Below, piece by piece: positions 9,620 to 22,200 of a DNA stretch of 41,053 bases. Positions within the stretch are counted from its first letter, which is position 1. Each line of letters starts with the position of its first letter. Made by a program: the position numbers and the translations under genes. The DNA is from Kiritimatiellia bacterium (GTDB taxonomy: Bacteria; Verrucomicrobiota; Kiritimatiellia; RFP12; UBA1067), in assembly GCA_028686345.1 (NCBI GenBank), contig JAQUCE010000041.1, forward strand, positions 1-41,053. Direction: 5' to 3'. Below the pieces are notes generated by a model, which worked only from the letters and a program-made list of their open reading frames with translations, did not search any database and had not been told where the DNA came from.

Positions 9620-12241
9620 ATGATGAAAAGAATGAAGATACTCGCATCAGCCGCGCTGTTGCTTTGCGCCGGGACGGTTCACTCAGCCTCAATTGCGGAG
9701 CCGTCCACGGTTTTTTACGGCAAGGTGATCGGAGTTGGAGATGCTCAGCCGTATATTATCCATGAGGGCGCACTGCTCTGGACCATTAAAAATGCCAATG
9801 GCTCCAACCTTGTTTTTAAAGCCGCGCTTTTTCCGCTAAAGGATGGCGAGTTCAGCTATCGGCTGGACATCCCGCACAGCGCCGTGGCCTACCAGGTTGA
9901 TCACCCCGGTTTCGGAATCCCGCTGCCTGCCGTGGCCCTGACCAACAGCCATGTGTCAGCCTTTGTTAACGGACTGCCGGTGGAGTTTATTGGACCGAGC
10001 GGCTCCTCTTTCACCGCCGGGCAGATCCTGCGGGCCCAAACCTACCGCCTGGATATGGCGGTGAACTGCAAGGCCCTGGACTCTGATGGTGATGGTATGC
10101 CGGATTGGTGGGAGGATAAGTTTGGACTTGATAAACAGAGTCCAGCTGATGCCCTGCTCGACCTGGATGGTGACGGGATTTTAAGCTGTAACGAATATTT
10201 GAGGGGCACCAATCCTGCGCATGATGACCGTCATCCCTCCCTGGCCTCCACGGATCTGCTGGTCTTTCCCGGCTGTGTGACCGGCATACGTGTGGCTGGG
10301 GTTGATATCGACACCGCGGCAGATGATCTGATCTACACTCTGACCGCGCTCCCAAGGAGCGGTGCGCTCGTGCTGCGCAATGCCCATGCAGATCCAGACG
10401 ATCCTGATCAGCCACTCGCTGTCGGCTCACAATTCACGCAGAGCGATGTAAACAGCGGGCACCTTGTTTATGTGCATCAGAGCCTTGAGGATCTCGGGGG
10501 TGACGCATTTGCGCTCTCGCTCAACGACGGCAGCAGCGGGAGCAATGCCGCGGCAACCATCAAGCTCACCTTTTATGAGCAGCCCGAAGAACCATCGTTG
10601 ATGTCAACTGCCCAGCAGCAGCGCCAGCGCGCTTATCTGGCAGCGCAGCGTGCGGATGTGGTTCTTTGGGACGCTGTGCGCGCCTTTGAAGGGGTCAGCT
10701 TTGCAGCACCCAGCTCAGGGATGGAAGCGGCTGAGTACAATCAAGAGTATCTTCCGAGCTTTGGCGCTGAGATTGCACAGGTCATGACCGGCGGACGCGG
10801 AGATGATCAGCTCTGCGGCGGTATGGCAGATGATATCCTGGTCGGCGGCATTGGTCAGGACACCCTGACCGGCGGCGGCGGCGCGGATATCTTCTACTTT
10901 GATGAGGGCGATAATGCCGCGGATGTGATCACGGATTTCAACCCGCTGGAGGGCGACCGGATCGCCCTGTCGGGGCTGCTTGCCAAAAACAGAGGCATGA
11001 TGCATGAGTCAGTGAGCTTTGCCATCAGCGGCTCTGATACGCTGGTCACGATCAACGCCGCCCGGGATAACCAGGATCTCACAACCCATGTTTTGAAGCT
11101 GGAAAACGTGATAATTGATGCGTTGACCGGCTATGAGCTGGTGCTGAACGGGAGCATTACGGTTGGCCGTTTGAAATTGCAGCCCTGTATTTCCATTGCC
11201 GCGACTGACACTACGGCCTCTGAAAGCGGAAGGAACTCCGGGCTTTTCACCTTCACGCGCCAGGGTGATCTAGCACCGGCTCTGGATGTGAATATCACTA
11301 TTGGAGGCACCGCGCAATCAGGGGTGGACTACTCCGCCATACAGCCGGTCGTGCATTTTGAGGCTGGAGAGTCAATGGTGACACTCGAAATATCGCCATT
11401 TCCCGATGACCTGGTGGAAAAGGATGAGATTGTTGAGGTGACTCTTGCGGCTGGCAGCTCCTATTGTCTGGGCCGGGCAACGTCCGCGCGTGTGACGATC
11501 AAAGACCTCGAGGCTGTGATTGGAGTTGAGGTGCTGCAAGCCAGAGGCAGTGTCAACCCGCGCGTCCCTGCTGTGCTGCTCATCACGCGCGAGGGCCAGA
11601 TTGCCAATGCGCTGTTTGTCCGTTTGAAGATCAGCGGTCAGGCAGCCAATGGGGTTGACTATGAATATGTTGCCCCTTATGTGAACTTTACCGCTGGTCA
11701 AACAACCGTGGCTGTGCCGATTGTGCCCACTGCATACGCTACGCTGAGTGGTGGTGCTGAAACAGTGCGGGTGGATGTTGAGCTCAACAGCGCCTACGCG
11801 CTTGCGGATGTGGCTGGCGGGAGCGTGGTGCTGGTGGAGCGGCTGGAGACATTGGCGCTTTGGAAGTCCAGAGTAGCCCCGCAAGCAAGCGCTCCGTTAG
11901 CCGCGTTCGCGTTGCAGGATGTGAACAGCGTTGGCCTTGATTACCTGCGCTGCTACGCCTACGGCATCGACCCGGCCAACCCGCAGCGTTCAAGGATGCC
12001 GCAACTCAGCTTCCGCAATGGACGGCTTAATCTGGATCTATATCAGAATCCTGCGGCAACGGACCTCAGGTTTGTGGTTGAGGGGTCAACGGATTTACGG
12101 AACTGGAGCGCTGGATTGATCCGCACCGCTTCTGTGCCGGCGCTGATGAATATGGCCGGGGTTGTGACCTATGAGGCGGTACCAACTGCTGGTACATGCC
12201 CGCGCCTGTTTATGCGTGTGCGTGTTGTGTACGGCAATTAA
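9620..12241 (+). CDS. Secreted calcium-binding protein with RTX and Calx-beta domains
   Basis: This 873-residue exported protein has a signal peptide (KRMKILASAALLLCAGTVHS). Two Met codons open it. The Shine-Dalgarno GGAGGG at 9612-9617 is better spaced for the second one, at 9623. Domains in order are: an N-terminal beta region; a thrombospondin-3/EF-type calcium segment (DSDGDGMPDWWEDKFGLD then DLDGDGILSCNEYLRGTNP, residues about 155-195); a CSPG/cadherin-like repeat (about 205-325); RTX nonapeptides (GGRGDDQL, GGMADDIL, GGIGQDTL, GGGGADIF, about 390-425) with the usual ADVITDFNPLEGDRI follow-on; and two Calx-beta domains (about 520-630 and 632-745). The C-terminal segment has GIDPANP and VVEGSTDLRNW and ends in FMRVRVVYGN, as in other exported PVC proteins. 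RTX and Calx-beta domains fold on calcium outside the cell, so a surface or matrix role is likely. No RTX-type secretion (type I) genes are nearby. Confidence 0.88.
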   Translation: MMKRMKILASAALLLCAGTVHSASIAEPSTVFYGKVIGVGDAQPYIIHEGALLWTIKNANGSNLVFKAALFPLKDGEFSYRLDIPHSAVAYQVDHPGFGIPLPAVALTNSHVSAFVNGLPVEFIGPSGSSFTAGQILRAQTYRLDMAVNCKALDSDGDGMPDWWEDKFGLDKQSPADALLDLDGDGILSCNEYLRGTNPAHDDRHPSLASTDLLVFPGCVTGIRVAGVDIDTAADDLIYTLTALPRSGALVLRNAHADPDDPDQPLAVGSQFTQSDVNSGHLVYVHQSLEDLGGDAFALSLNDGSSGSNAAATIKLTFYEQPEEPSLMSTAQQQRQRAYLAAQRADVVLWDAVRAFEGVSFAAPSSGMEAAEYNQEYLPSFGAEIAQVMTGGRGDDQLCGGMADDILVGGIGQDTLTGGGGADIFYFDEGDNAADVITDFNPLEGDRIALSGLLAKNRGMMHESVSFAISGSDTLVTINAARDNQDLTTHVLKLENVIIDALTGYELVLNGSITVGRLKLQPCISIAATDTTASESGRNSGLFTFTRQGDLAPALDVNITIGGTAQSGVDYSAIQPVVHFEAGESMVTLEISPFPDDLVEKDEIVEVTLAAGSSYCLGRATSARVTIKDLEAVIGVEVLQARGSVNPRVPAVLLITREGQIANALFVRLKISGQAANGVDYEYVAPYVNFTAGQTTVAVPIVPTAYATLSGGAETVRVDVELNSAYALADVAGGSVVLVERLETLALWKSRVAPQASAPLAAFALQDVNSVGLDYLRCYAYGIDPANPQRSRMPQLSFRNGRLNLDLYQNPAATDLRFVVEGSTDLRNWSAGLIRTASVPALMNMAGVVTYEAVPTAGTCPRLFMRVRVVYGN

Positions 12242-12257
12242 TCTGATTAGATGCAGT

Positions 12258-12265
12258 TGAGGAAA
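12258..12265 (+). promoter_or_regulatory. Ribosome binding site deciding a GTG start
   Basis: TGAGGAAA lies about six bases before GTG 12271. It supports that start for the foldase gene. Confidence 0.55.
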
Positions 12266-12270
12266 AACAC

Positions 12271-13254
12271 GTGAATATTTGCCAAACAGTAGTTTCAGTT
12301 TTGACTCTCGTTGCCATGGTCGGCAATGTTTCCTGCTCACGGGAGAGACAACCGACTGAGAACCAGGATGTTCTGGTTCGTATGGGAGGGGAGGTCATCA
12401 CGCTCAACGACCTTGAGTCTGAGATTGCCCGCATTCGGGTAACCGGACGGCCTGTGGGTTCGCACAAGGAGGTGCTGGAGCGACTGGTGGCATTCAAGGC
12501 TCAGGTGTTGAGGGCCAGAGCGCTGAAGCTGGATCAGAGTCCGGAGGTGGCGCGCGAGCTCGAGAAGGTTCTCGTCAACGCTCTACGTCAGCATGAGCTG
12601 GCGCAATCCGAGGCTGAGATAGCGGAAGAGGAGCTTCGCAAGCTCTATGCAGCGGAGATTGCGCAGTACACGCAGCCTGCCGCTGATCGGCTGGCCATCC
12701 TGTTTTTGCGGATCGAGAAAAATGCGAGCAGCGAAAAACGGGCTGAAGTTCATCAAAGGATGGCTGAGGCCCAGGCTGAGGCGCTAAAGCAGCCGCTGCA
12801 CAGCGGACGCGGCCCTTCCATGCAGGGCTTTGCCCAGCTTTCAATGACCCATTCGGATGATGGGATCAGTCGCTACCGCGGCGGTGATATTGGCTGGTCC
12901 AACCGCGGCACACCCTCCGCGCGTTTGCCGGAAGAGATCTGGCAGGCTGGGATTGCTCTCAAGCAAGGCGAGATCAGCGCGATTCTTGAGTCCTCTGACG
13001 GGCTGTATCTGTTGAAAAAAACAGATTTTCGTCCGGAAATAATCACCCCTTTTGAAGCTGTGCGCGCTGCGATCAGCAAAAAGATATTGGCGCAGAACAG
13101 ACAAAAACGCGAGCAGGAGTTTATTGCAAGGTGTTTAGCCTTGGTTTCGCCGCAAATTAATGCAAAAGGTCTGATGCGGCTGACGGAAAGCGCGGGAGCG
13201 GTGCCAGAGGGGGCCAGCCCTGCTGTGTCAGCACTGGGGGTTCCTCATGAATAA
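12271..13254 (+). CDS. Parvulin-type (PpiC/SurA-like) peptidyl-prolyl isomerase, probable lipoprotein
   Basis: This 327-residue protein starts at GTG 12271, supported by TGAGGAAA at 12258-12265. The N-terminus is hydrophobic and ends in GNVSC followed by SRERQPTEN. This is compatible with a lipobox, although Asn at -3 is atypical. An alpha-helical SurA/PrsA-like N-domain follows (about 30-140: VLVRMGGEVITLNDLESEI is a typical opening). A rotamase domain comes next (about 145-255), with the parvulin signatures GGDIGW and LPEEIWQAGIALKQGEIS and then SSDGLYLLKKTDF. A C-terminal helix closes it. Parvulins of this class catalyse cis-trans prolyl isomerisation and chaperone exported proteins in the periplasm. 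It sits between two giant exported-protein genes, 29 bases after one and overlapping the next by 8 bases. A dedicated foldase for those products is therefore a reasonable inference. Confidence 0.9.
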   Translation: MNICQTVVSVLTLVAMVGNVSCSRERQPTENQDVLVRMGGEVITLNDLESEIARIRVTGRPVGSHKEVLERLVAFKAQVLRARALKLDQSPEVARELEKVLVNALRQHELAQSEAEIAEEELRKLYAAEIAQYTQPAADRLAILFLRIEKNASSEKRAEVHQRMAEAQAEALKQPLHSGRGPSMQGFAQLSMTHSDDGISRYRGGDIGWSNRGTPSARLPEEIWQAGIALKQGEISAILESSDGLYLLKKTDFRPEIITPFEAVRAAISKKILAQNRQKREQEFIARCLALVSPQINAKGLMRLTESAGAVPEGASPAVSALGVPHE

Positions 13255-16200
13255 AAAGAGTCTGGTTAAGCGTTGGTGTGCAAAATTCAGTAGAGTAGCG
13301 AGCAAGGGTGTGAATCTTATGAAAACTCCACAGAGGCAGAATTTTTCATCGGGCATGATGCTGCGGTGCGCGGTCGCAGCCGCGTTGTTTGTTCTCGGCG
13401 CAGGCTCTGCACTGGCAGCGGGAGAGCAGTTACAGATTGTCTCTGTTACAGGGAGTACGACCTTTGATGAGGATACAGTGACAACACTCACAGTGACAGT
13501 GGATGATGCAAATCAGACCTTCAGCAACCTCGTTTTAACGGCAACCTCTTCTAATGCTGCGCTGATCCCTGTTAGCCGCATTGTGATCACCAAAACCAGC
13601 CATTACATCAGGACAGTTAAGCTCACACCGCTCTCAAATGAAAACGGCAGCTGCACCATCACCTTAACATTAAGGGCTGATGGCAACCACACAGCCACGC
13701 GCGATGTTTCAATAACGGTAAGAGCAGTGCCTGACCCGCCCGTGATCTCCGGCTTTAACGGTATCAATCTGCTGGATACCAGTGGTGTTGTCAAGCCTTT
13801 CTCAGCGATTGTTATCACTGATCCTGATCATGGCCATAACAATGACGAACACCACACAGTGACAGTCACATATAATAATACGGCGCTGCCCGGCGAATTT
13901 GATGGTTTATTGGAGAGCCCGGTTGAGATCACAGGCACACCTAATGAGGTTCAAGCTCAACTGAGGAGTTTCAAGTTTGCGCCATTTCGGAATCAGGTGC
14001 CTGTCGGGGACTCCAAAAGCGTGAGTGTCACTATCCATGTCAAAGACCTGGATAACAAGACAGCTGAGATCAGCGGTGTGATCAGCGTCAAATCAATCAA
14101 TGACCCGCCTACGATCTCAGTCACAGTCTCGCCCAAGGTGATTGACGACACTGCGTCCGCCTCACCATTCTCCATCACCGTAATTGATCCAGATGTTGAC
14201 GAATCATTTACCGTGACAATCTTTGCCAACGATGATCCGACCGGCAAATACGGCGCTCTGGTGCCGGGCAGCTCAAGTTTTGTCGGCAACGCCCTTGCAG
14301 TGCAGTCGGCTGTTGCCGCATTGAAATATGTGCCGATCCCCAATGTGGTTGCTGGAAATAAAGCTTTGAATTTCACCTTTAGTGTCGCGGACGGGCATGG
14401 CGGAACAGCGGCGGCGCAGGGTCAGTTAAAGATCAATGAGGTCAGTGACCCGCCTAGTATCGCAGGTATCTACAAGACTCTGATTCGTACAGACGATGCG
14501 ACGCCGGTCACGCCATTTACAACTGTAAGCATTACTGACCCGGATCGCGAGGCGAGTGATCCGCTGACAGTAACGGTCACGGTCAGCGACCCCACCCTCG
14601 GCTCCATGCTGCCTGCCACCATCAGCGGCGCGCCTCCGGCGGCGGCCACCGCCTGGCTGCGCGGCGCGCAGTTTGTACCGAACCCCAACAGCATTGCGGT
14701 GGGTGTCACTGAGGTCGTGGTTTTGACCGTCACAGTTAAGGATAGCGCCGGTAATACGCGGTTCGATAACCAGACCCGGGTTGCGATCACCGGTATCAAT
14801 GGCGCCCCGGTTTTTGTAGGAGTGCCGGCGCCAGGCTCGATTGTATCAATCAGCCCGGCTGATCCGCGCCCATTTGAGGGTATCTCGGTGATGGATGACG
14901 ATAGTGCCAATGTTGTTCTGGTTATTGGGGTTGATAACCCGGATAAAGGAGCGCTTGTTAACAACTCGGGCGAAAGCGGTTTTTCCGAGATCTATCCGGG
15001 AAACTACACTTTCACAGGTGATCTTGCAGCAATCTCCAATCTGTTAAGCGGGCTGCAGTTTGTTGTGAACGCCGGCTACCCATTTCCAGCTGATTCACCG
15101 GGTGACACCACCTTTACGCTGACCGCAACCGACACCCTGGGCAACAGTGCCGACGCTCAGGTTAGAATCAGAGTGGCCGGTGAGTTGAAGAATTTAATCG
15201 TCACCCACACAACTGACGATTATTCGGCGGGCTCCCTGCGCCATGCGGTAATGGCAGCCCTTGCCGGCGATCATGTCACCTTTGCGCTGCCGCACTATCC
15301 GGCCTTGATGCGCCTGAATGCAGCGCATGGTCCAGTTGTTTTAAAGCGTCATGTGACCCTTAAAAGGCCGGGTGCTGATATGCTTGCGATCAGTGGCGAC
15401 ACCAATGGCGACGGGGTGCCGGAGTTGCAGCTCTTTCAGGTGGGGGCCTCGGTTGTGATGGAGGGGCTTACACTGGAATCCGGGGTTGCGCAGACCGGCG
15501 GAGCGGTCTCGGTTGAGCTCGGAGCCTCTCTGACCATGATTGGCTGCGTGGTTAAAGATTGTGTGGCAACCCTGTGGGGTGGCGGTATTGATGCAATGGG
15601 GCAGCTGTTTTTGCGGAATTGCCTGATCAAAAACAACCAGACAGCCTTTGCCTCAGGGTTGGGCGGGGGAGGTATCTCGCTGTACTCTAAACTGCCTTGC
15701 TCTTTCATAAACACCACCTTTGCCGGGAACCAACAACTCGCTCCCACCGGCTTCGGCGGCGGCGGAGCGCTGTTTGTCGAAAACTCTGATCCTCAGGTTT
15801 ACTTCTATGTCGATATCCAGCACTGCACCTTTGCCGAAAACAGCGACGCCTCATTGACCAAGCTGGCCAGCTCGCTCTCTGTGATTGCGATGGGCTCGAC
15901 TGTTCGCTTGCAGAACAATATATTTGCGGATGGCAATGGACGCAATATCCAGCTACACAGCGGCTCAATCATCTCACTTGGTGGCAACCTCTCTGATGAT
16001 GCCGCCACCGTGCTTAAAGCCGGGGCCACCGACAGCACCCAGCTCTTGATTGACCCATCAGATCAGGTGAACGTTGCCAACCTCGGAGTGGGAGCGCTGA
16101 GTCTGCTGCAGGGCTCGACCGAGGTGTACCCGCTGCTCGCGGCCAGTCCAGCAATCAATGCCGGTAAGGGTTCATTGGTCGGAGATGATCAGCGCGGTGT

Positions 16201-19200
16201 GCATCGCATGAGCACGCCTGACAGCGGTGCGTTTGAAGCAGGGGCGCTGACACGGGTTGTGATCAATGAGATTCAGGGCAAAGACCAGCCCTGTGACTTT
16301 ATTGAGCTTTATGTGCCGCGTGACTCAACAACCATTGATCTGAGTGGTTATCAGCTGCTGGTGGATGGTGCGTTGCGGCATACCTTTGGCGCAACTGCCA
16401 TTGCCCCTGGTAATGGAATCATCGTTGCCGATCAAATTACATTGGATACAGGGGGCATCTTGGTTGTTGCTCCCAATCAAGGGCCGCTGGGTATTGGCAG
16501 CCAGGGAACAGTCGTACTGCTCAACCCCGCTGGCCATGTTGTGATGAGCGCTGCATTTGTTGATAACTTCCCCGAGTTGACGGCGCTGGATTTAACCGGC
16601 TGCTCCTTGACTCTGGCCCCGCAATTCAGCGGCTGCGCCTATCTGCCGCATCTGCGCGTGCTGGCGCCGCCTTTCGGTGGCTGGGATGGCGACGGGGTTA
16701 GTGCTGCAAAATCCTCGGCTGGCAGAGACACCGGCAATACACCCTTTGGTGCTGAAAACGCCTCGCCAATCGCGATTGATGACAACCTTCGAATCAGCGA
16801 GGATATGCTGACTTTAATACCTGTCACAGCCAATGACCTGGATGCTGACGGCTCTGATGTTGCTGTGATTACAGGCTTGCCAACCGCACCCTCAGTAGTG
16901 ACCGCGCTGGGCGCAGCTGTCTGGGTGGTCACCAATCCGGTGACCGGTTACGGTGAGGCGGTGTTCTATGAGCCGCGCAGCTCGCAGATATTTAATGCGC
17001 TGCCGACCGGCGTGGAGGTCGAAGACAACTTCACTTATATGATCGCCGATGTGGGCTCAGCTCCGATAGCTCAGATTGTTTTGTCCGCAGGCGGCGATAA
17101 AGTGCAGATCATGACCATCGATCATCGTCTGAGCAATGGCGCGATGGTGCAGATTTTCGGCACAGCCAACTACGATGGCATCTATGCTGTTAGCAGTGTC
17201 ACCAGTGACAGCTTTGTGATTGATACGAATTATGTTGAAGACGAATCAGCCGGGAGTTGGATTGCCCGCGCCCTGCGCGGTGCAAGTGATAGTGCCACAG
17301 TCAATATCACAGTCATCGGCGCAAATGATTATCCTGTGGCAGGTGCTGACGCTTTCACCTGCAATGAAAAGGCGATCCTGCGCATCCTGGCTGACCCGGC
17401 CTCCGGCGTGGTCTTTGACGATGTTGGGCGCTATCCTGTGCCAGTTACCTTGGCCAATGGTTATCTGCTGCGCAATGACACGGATGTGGACACCGATGAC
17501 AGCAGCTCATCACTGCTGGTAGTGGGGGTTCTGGATCATGTTACAGCGATTGACAGCTTCAGCGGAACAGCTGCATTCACCCCGGTCACTGTGCATTCAA
17601 CTGCGCATGGTTTGTCAACCGGCACGCGGATTGTTATCTCCGGCTACGCTGGCCACCCGTCGTACAACGGAACGCACGTTGTCACTGTGGTGGATGCGGA
17701 TCAATTCACAATTCCGGTGGTCTATGTTGACAACGCCTCGCCGGCTGGAGTCTGGGGGGCGCTGGATGATGATAGCCGCCTGACAGCAACCAGCATGCTG
17801 GGTGCTTCAGTCACGCTCGATATCCGCGTCCAACGTGCGGAGACCCATCTGATCTATAACCCGCGCGGCTCAGAAACCTTGCGGGCAATCTCAGCCGGCG
17901 CGTTTTTGATGGATACCTTTTACTATGCGCTCTCTGATTCACATGGTGCGATCAGCATCGGGCAAGTTGACATCACAGTTGCAGGTGAGAATGACGACCC
18001 GGTTGTGAACGCGGATCCTGATTCGCTGCGCATCTTGAATCCCTTGGTGGGCGGGGGCAACACCCTGGCGACAGTTCTCTCAGGGCTGACGGTTGTCGAC
18101 GCAGTGGCAGCGGCCTCCGGTGTGGAAAACCGCGCTGATGTGCGCGTCTTTGCTGCAGGGAAAACCGAAGCCGATGCCATGCACATCACCGATGCCTGGT
18201 TTGTTAAAGAGAGTGATCTTTTGCTGATTGATCCGCTCGCGCTCTTAGCCAATGACAGTGATATTGACTCTGATGACACGCTGAGTGTCACGACTGTCTT
18301 CAACAGCCACATGGGCGTCGCAGTCACCCTTGGCACTGAAATTGTGTATGATGCCGCAGCGTCGCAGGTGTTGGACCGGTTGGCGCAGGGTGAGCAGGTG
18401 CTCGACTTCTTTGAGGCGGTTGTCTCTGATGCGCATGGTGGATTTGTGACTAACCTGGTGGCAGTGATCGTTGAGGGTGTCAACGACACCCCGGTCAGCT
18501 TTGACGACAATGTCACTATTAACGAGGATGTGGAGCTTTTCGCCTTTGATCCGCGCGCTGTGATGACCACCAACGACCCCTCTGGCCGATTCTCATACAC
18601 CTCGGCTGATCCGAACGACTATGATGTGGATATCAACAATCATATGCCGGATAACGCGCTCTGGGTGGTGCCAACCAATGGCACGCCCTCAGCCCATCTG
18701 GCGACCTACTCGCTGACAAATAACCTGATGCAATATTATCCCTTCACATCAACTAACACCCCGAAGCACGCTGTGGGGCCGCATGGCTTGACCCTTGATG
18801 GACTTGCTGAGAACAGCCAGCTGGTTGATACGATCATGTACACGGTCTGTGATCAATCACTGATCTTTGCCGAGAATGATCTTTTCCGAGTGGCCGCCGA
18901 CGGCACCGGGTACGTGCTGGATGTTTTGGCGAATGATCGCAACTACAATCTGCGTGGCGGCAGAATCTCGATCAGCGCAGTGGGAGTTCCTGACAGAGGT
19001 GGCGCAGTGGCGCTGGCAAGCGATGGATCGCATTTGGTTTATACCCCGGCTGTGAACTTTGCGGGCGATGAAACCTTTGTTTATACAATCACCGACCCCT
19101 ACAACAACAGAGATCAGGGACGTGTGACGGTGCGCGTGACAACCGAACTGTTCAACGGCGATCTCCAGGCTAATGATGACGTGTACTCGGTTGCTCTGGG

Positions 19201-22200
19201 TGAAACTGTCACGCTGGATGTGCTGGCCAATGACAACCGCTTGCCAGGGTCTGGCAGCGCGCTGACCATTACCAGCTTGCTGACCACCAACCAGCCGCAT
19301 ATCACGCTGGCTGGCAACAAGATTGTCTATTGCGCCACCAATCCTGCCGTGAGTGCGGAAACCTTCAGCTATGAGGTGGCAGGCACAGCAGGGGGCAGTG
19401 CCCGGGCTGTGGCAAATGTGGCGGTTAAGGTCATTGACCGCAGAAAAAAACTCCCGGTGCAGGATGACTTTTTCAACCTCCCGGCAGGCAGTGTGGGACA
19501 GCCGCTGGATGTGATGGCAAATGATTTCATCCTGCCAATGCCTCGTAACTATGCAATCCTCTCGATTGACTCAACTCCGCACGGCACGGTTGTGATCGAC
19601 ACCATCAACCGCCGATTGCTCTACACCGCCCCTTCCGGCTTTGTGGGCCGCGATCTCTTCGGCTACACGATTACCGACCATCTGGGCGGCACAGGCTCAG
19701 GCACCGTGACAATCGATGTCGGCGTGTTAACCGCTGTTGATGATGTCTATTCCCTGCCGCAGACAGCCGGCACATACACACTCGCTGTTTTAGACAATGA
19801 TATGACCCTGCCTGGCAGCATCGGCTCTGTTACCATCACCGAGCTCTCCGGCTCGCCGGCCAACGGGACAGTCACTGTTGCCAGCGGGTATCTGATCTTT
19901 ACCGCCAATGGCACACCCGGTGCCGGCACATTTTCCTATGTGATCAGCGATGGTGCGAGAACTGCGACGGCGCAGGTGACGGTCAACACCGTGGCTGATG
20001 GGCTCCATGCTGTCAAGGACACCTTCAGCGTGCTGCGCGACAGCGATAACATCACCCTGCCGGTTTTGAGAAATGACAGGTCGCTGCCTGAGATCGGACG
20101 GGTGCTGAAGATTACCGCCGTAGGAACCGGTGTCAACGCCCCTGATCACGGGGGAACAGTTGTGTGCTCAAGTGACAGCGCCGCTTTGATTTACACCCCT
20201 GCCCCTGGATTTAACGGCGAGGAGAGCTTTACCTACACCATGACCGACACCCGCTTCACGGATGAAGCCAGGGTTGTGGTGCGCGTGGGGCTGCCTGTGC
20301 TTGCTGTGTGTGATGACCGTTTTGCTGTTTATCATGAGGGGCCTTTGACCGGTGCATTCACTCTGCCTGTGCTGGCAAACGACACCTTCCTGCCGGATCA
20401 AGGCGGTTGGTTTGAGATTGTCGGCGTTGGGATTGAAGGTAACGCACCTGATCACAGTGGAACTCTAAACATCGCCTCTGATCGCCAAACTCTGATTTAT
20501 CAGCCTGATGTCAACTATGTTGGTTCGCTCTCCTACACTGAGAGATTTACCTATGAGGTGGGCGATGGCACTGCTGCCAGAGTGCAAGGCACTGTTGAGG
20601 TGCAAGTCTATCCCTTCAGTGAAGAGCGCCTGCCCGAGTGCAACCCGGATGCATTCTCAGTAGGTCGCAACAGTATCAACAATGTGCTGCCTGTGATTGC
20701 CAATGATGGTGTTCTGCCTGACAGTGCGGACACCTGGAGAATTACCGCTGTGAGTGCCACTGCTTTTGGCGGTGTCGCCACGATTGTCGGCTCAACCATT
20801 GTCTACACGCCGCGGGCTGGATTCCAGGGAACAGACACCTTCACCTATGATGTGAACAACCGTTTGGGAAGCACGGTTCAAGGTCAGGTGACCGTTAAAG
20901 TAGGCTCGCTGCTGCTGAACAGTGACGAGTATGTTGTGATCTCAGAAACCGGCGCCAATGAGCTGGATGTCCTGCTCAATGATGGCACACTGCCCGGCCC
21001 GGAGTTCACACCAGTAATTGACACCAATGCGGCCTCAGCCTCGATCGGCGCTGTTTTCGCCTCAACCAACCGGTTGTTCTACACTCCGTCATCGCTCCAC
21101 TCAGGGGCATACCCCTATGTTGACACCCTTGTTTACGGTGTGATCGATCAATCCGGGATTACCCAGACGCAGAGAGTTCGGGTGCTGGTGGTTGAAGCAG
21201 GCTCAGATCAAAGCACATCCGCCATTAACTTTACGGTTATCGGGGTCAATGATCTGCCGGTGCTGCATAACTTCGAACAATTGTTAGCAACCACAGATAA
21301 ACAGTCGATAGCTCCCTTCCCGCAGAACTTGATTACAGATGTTGATGGTTGGGGCACTGAACTGCTGCGCGTCAAGGTCCAGCTTGATGACCCAAATAAG
21401 GGCGCCTTGACAAATCTGGGCAGTTTTGTCCAGATCAATCCCGGTGAGTATGAGATCAAAAATGTAACTCCTGCCTCTGCCTCTGCTGCGTTGCAGGGAT
21501 TGACCTATCTGCCGGTTGAAAACCGTATTACAGTTGGAACAGTTGAAGATGCCCTGTTCACCTGTCGCGTGTGGGACCCGTTTGTAACATCTCCTGTTGT
21601 TTCAAATACAACTGTGCGGGTGACACCTGTGAACGATCCCCCTGCTATCACCGGCACTCAGGCAGATCTGAGGGCGTACGCGCATTTGCCGATTTTGCCA
21701 TTTGCCGCTGTCACAATCTCGGAGATTGATGATCTCACGCTTCAGCCGCTGGTCGTGGAGATCAGAATCGAGCAGCCCGCGCATGGCTATCTCGCGACAC
21801 TCGGTTTGTTTACCTCCATGGGTGGCGGAGTCTATCGTGCCAGCAACGTCACAGCCGCGCAGGTCTCAGATTCACTGCAAAGTATCACCTTTGAGCCTAC
21901 ACCTGGAGAGCGTTTGTCGCAAACTTCACCGTCTGAGATCACCCGCCTTGTGATCACGGTTGACGATGGTTTTGCCGCGCCTGTTATTGACAGTTTGACA
22001 ACGATTATCTCCAGTGACAGTTGGGTCAGTGGAAGCGCTTCTCCCTGGGGGCAGCTTACCAGTACTGGGTTTGGTTCAGCTGTTAGCAATACGCGGGATA
22101 TTATTGCTGTGGGCTCCCCAGATCTCAACAAGGGTGCAGTTTCACTCTACTACCGTAACCAAGGAGGAAGTGAAGCCTGGGGGTTCTTTAAAAACATCAT

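Noticed and set aside
10789-10893. RTX toxin (hemolysin)
   Set aside because: Only about four nonapeptides are present, without a toxin domain or type I secretion genes. It is a structural calcium-binding segment.
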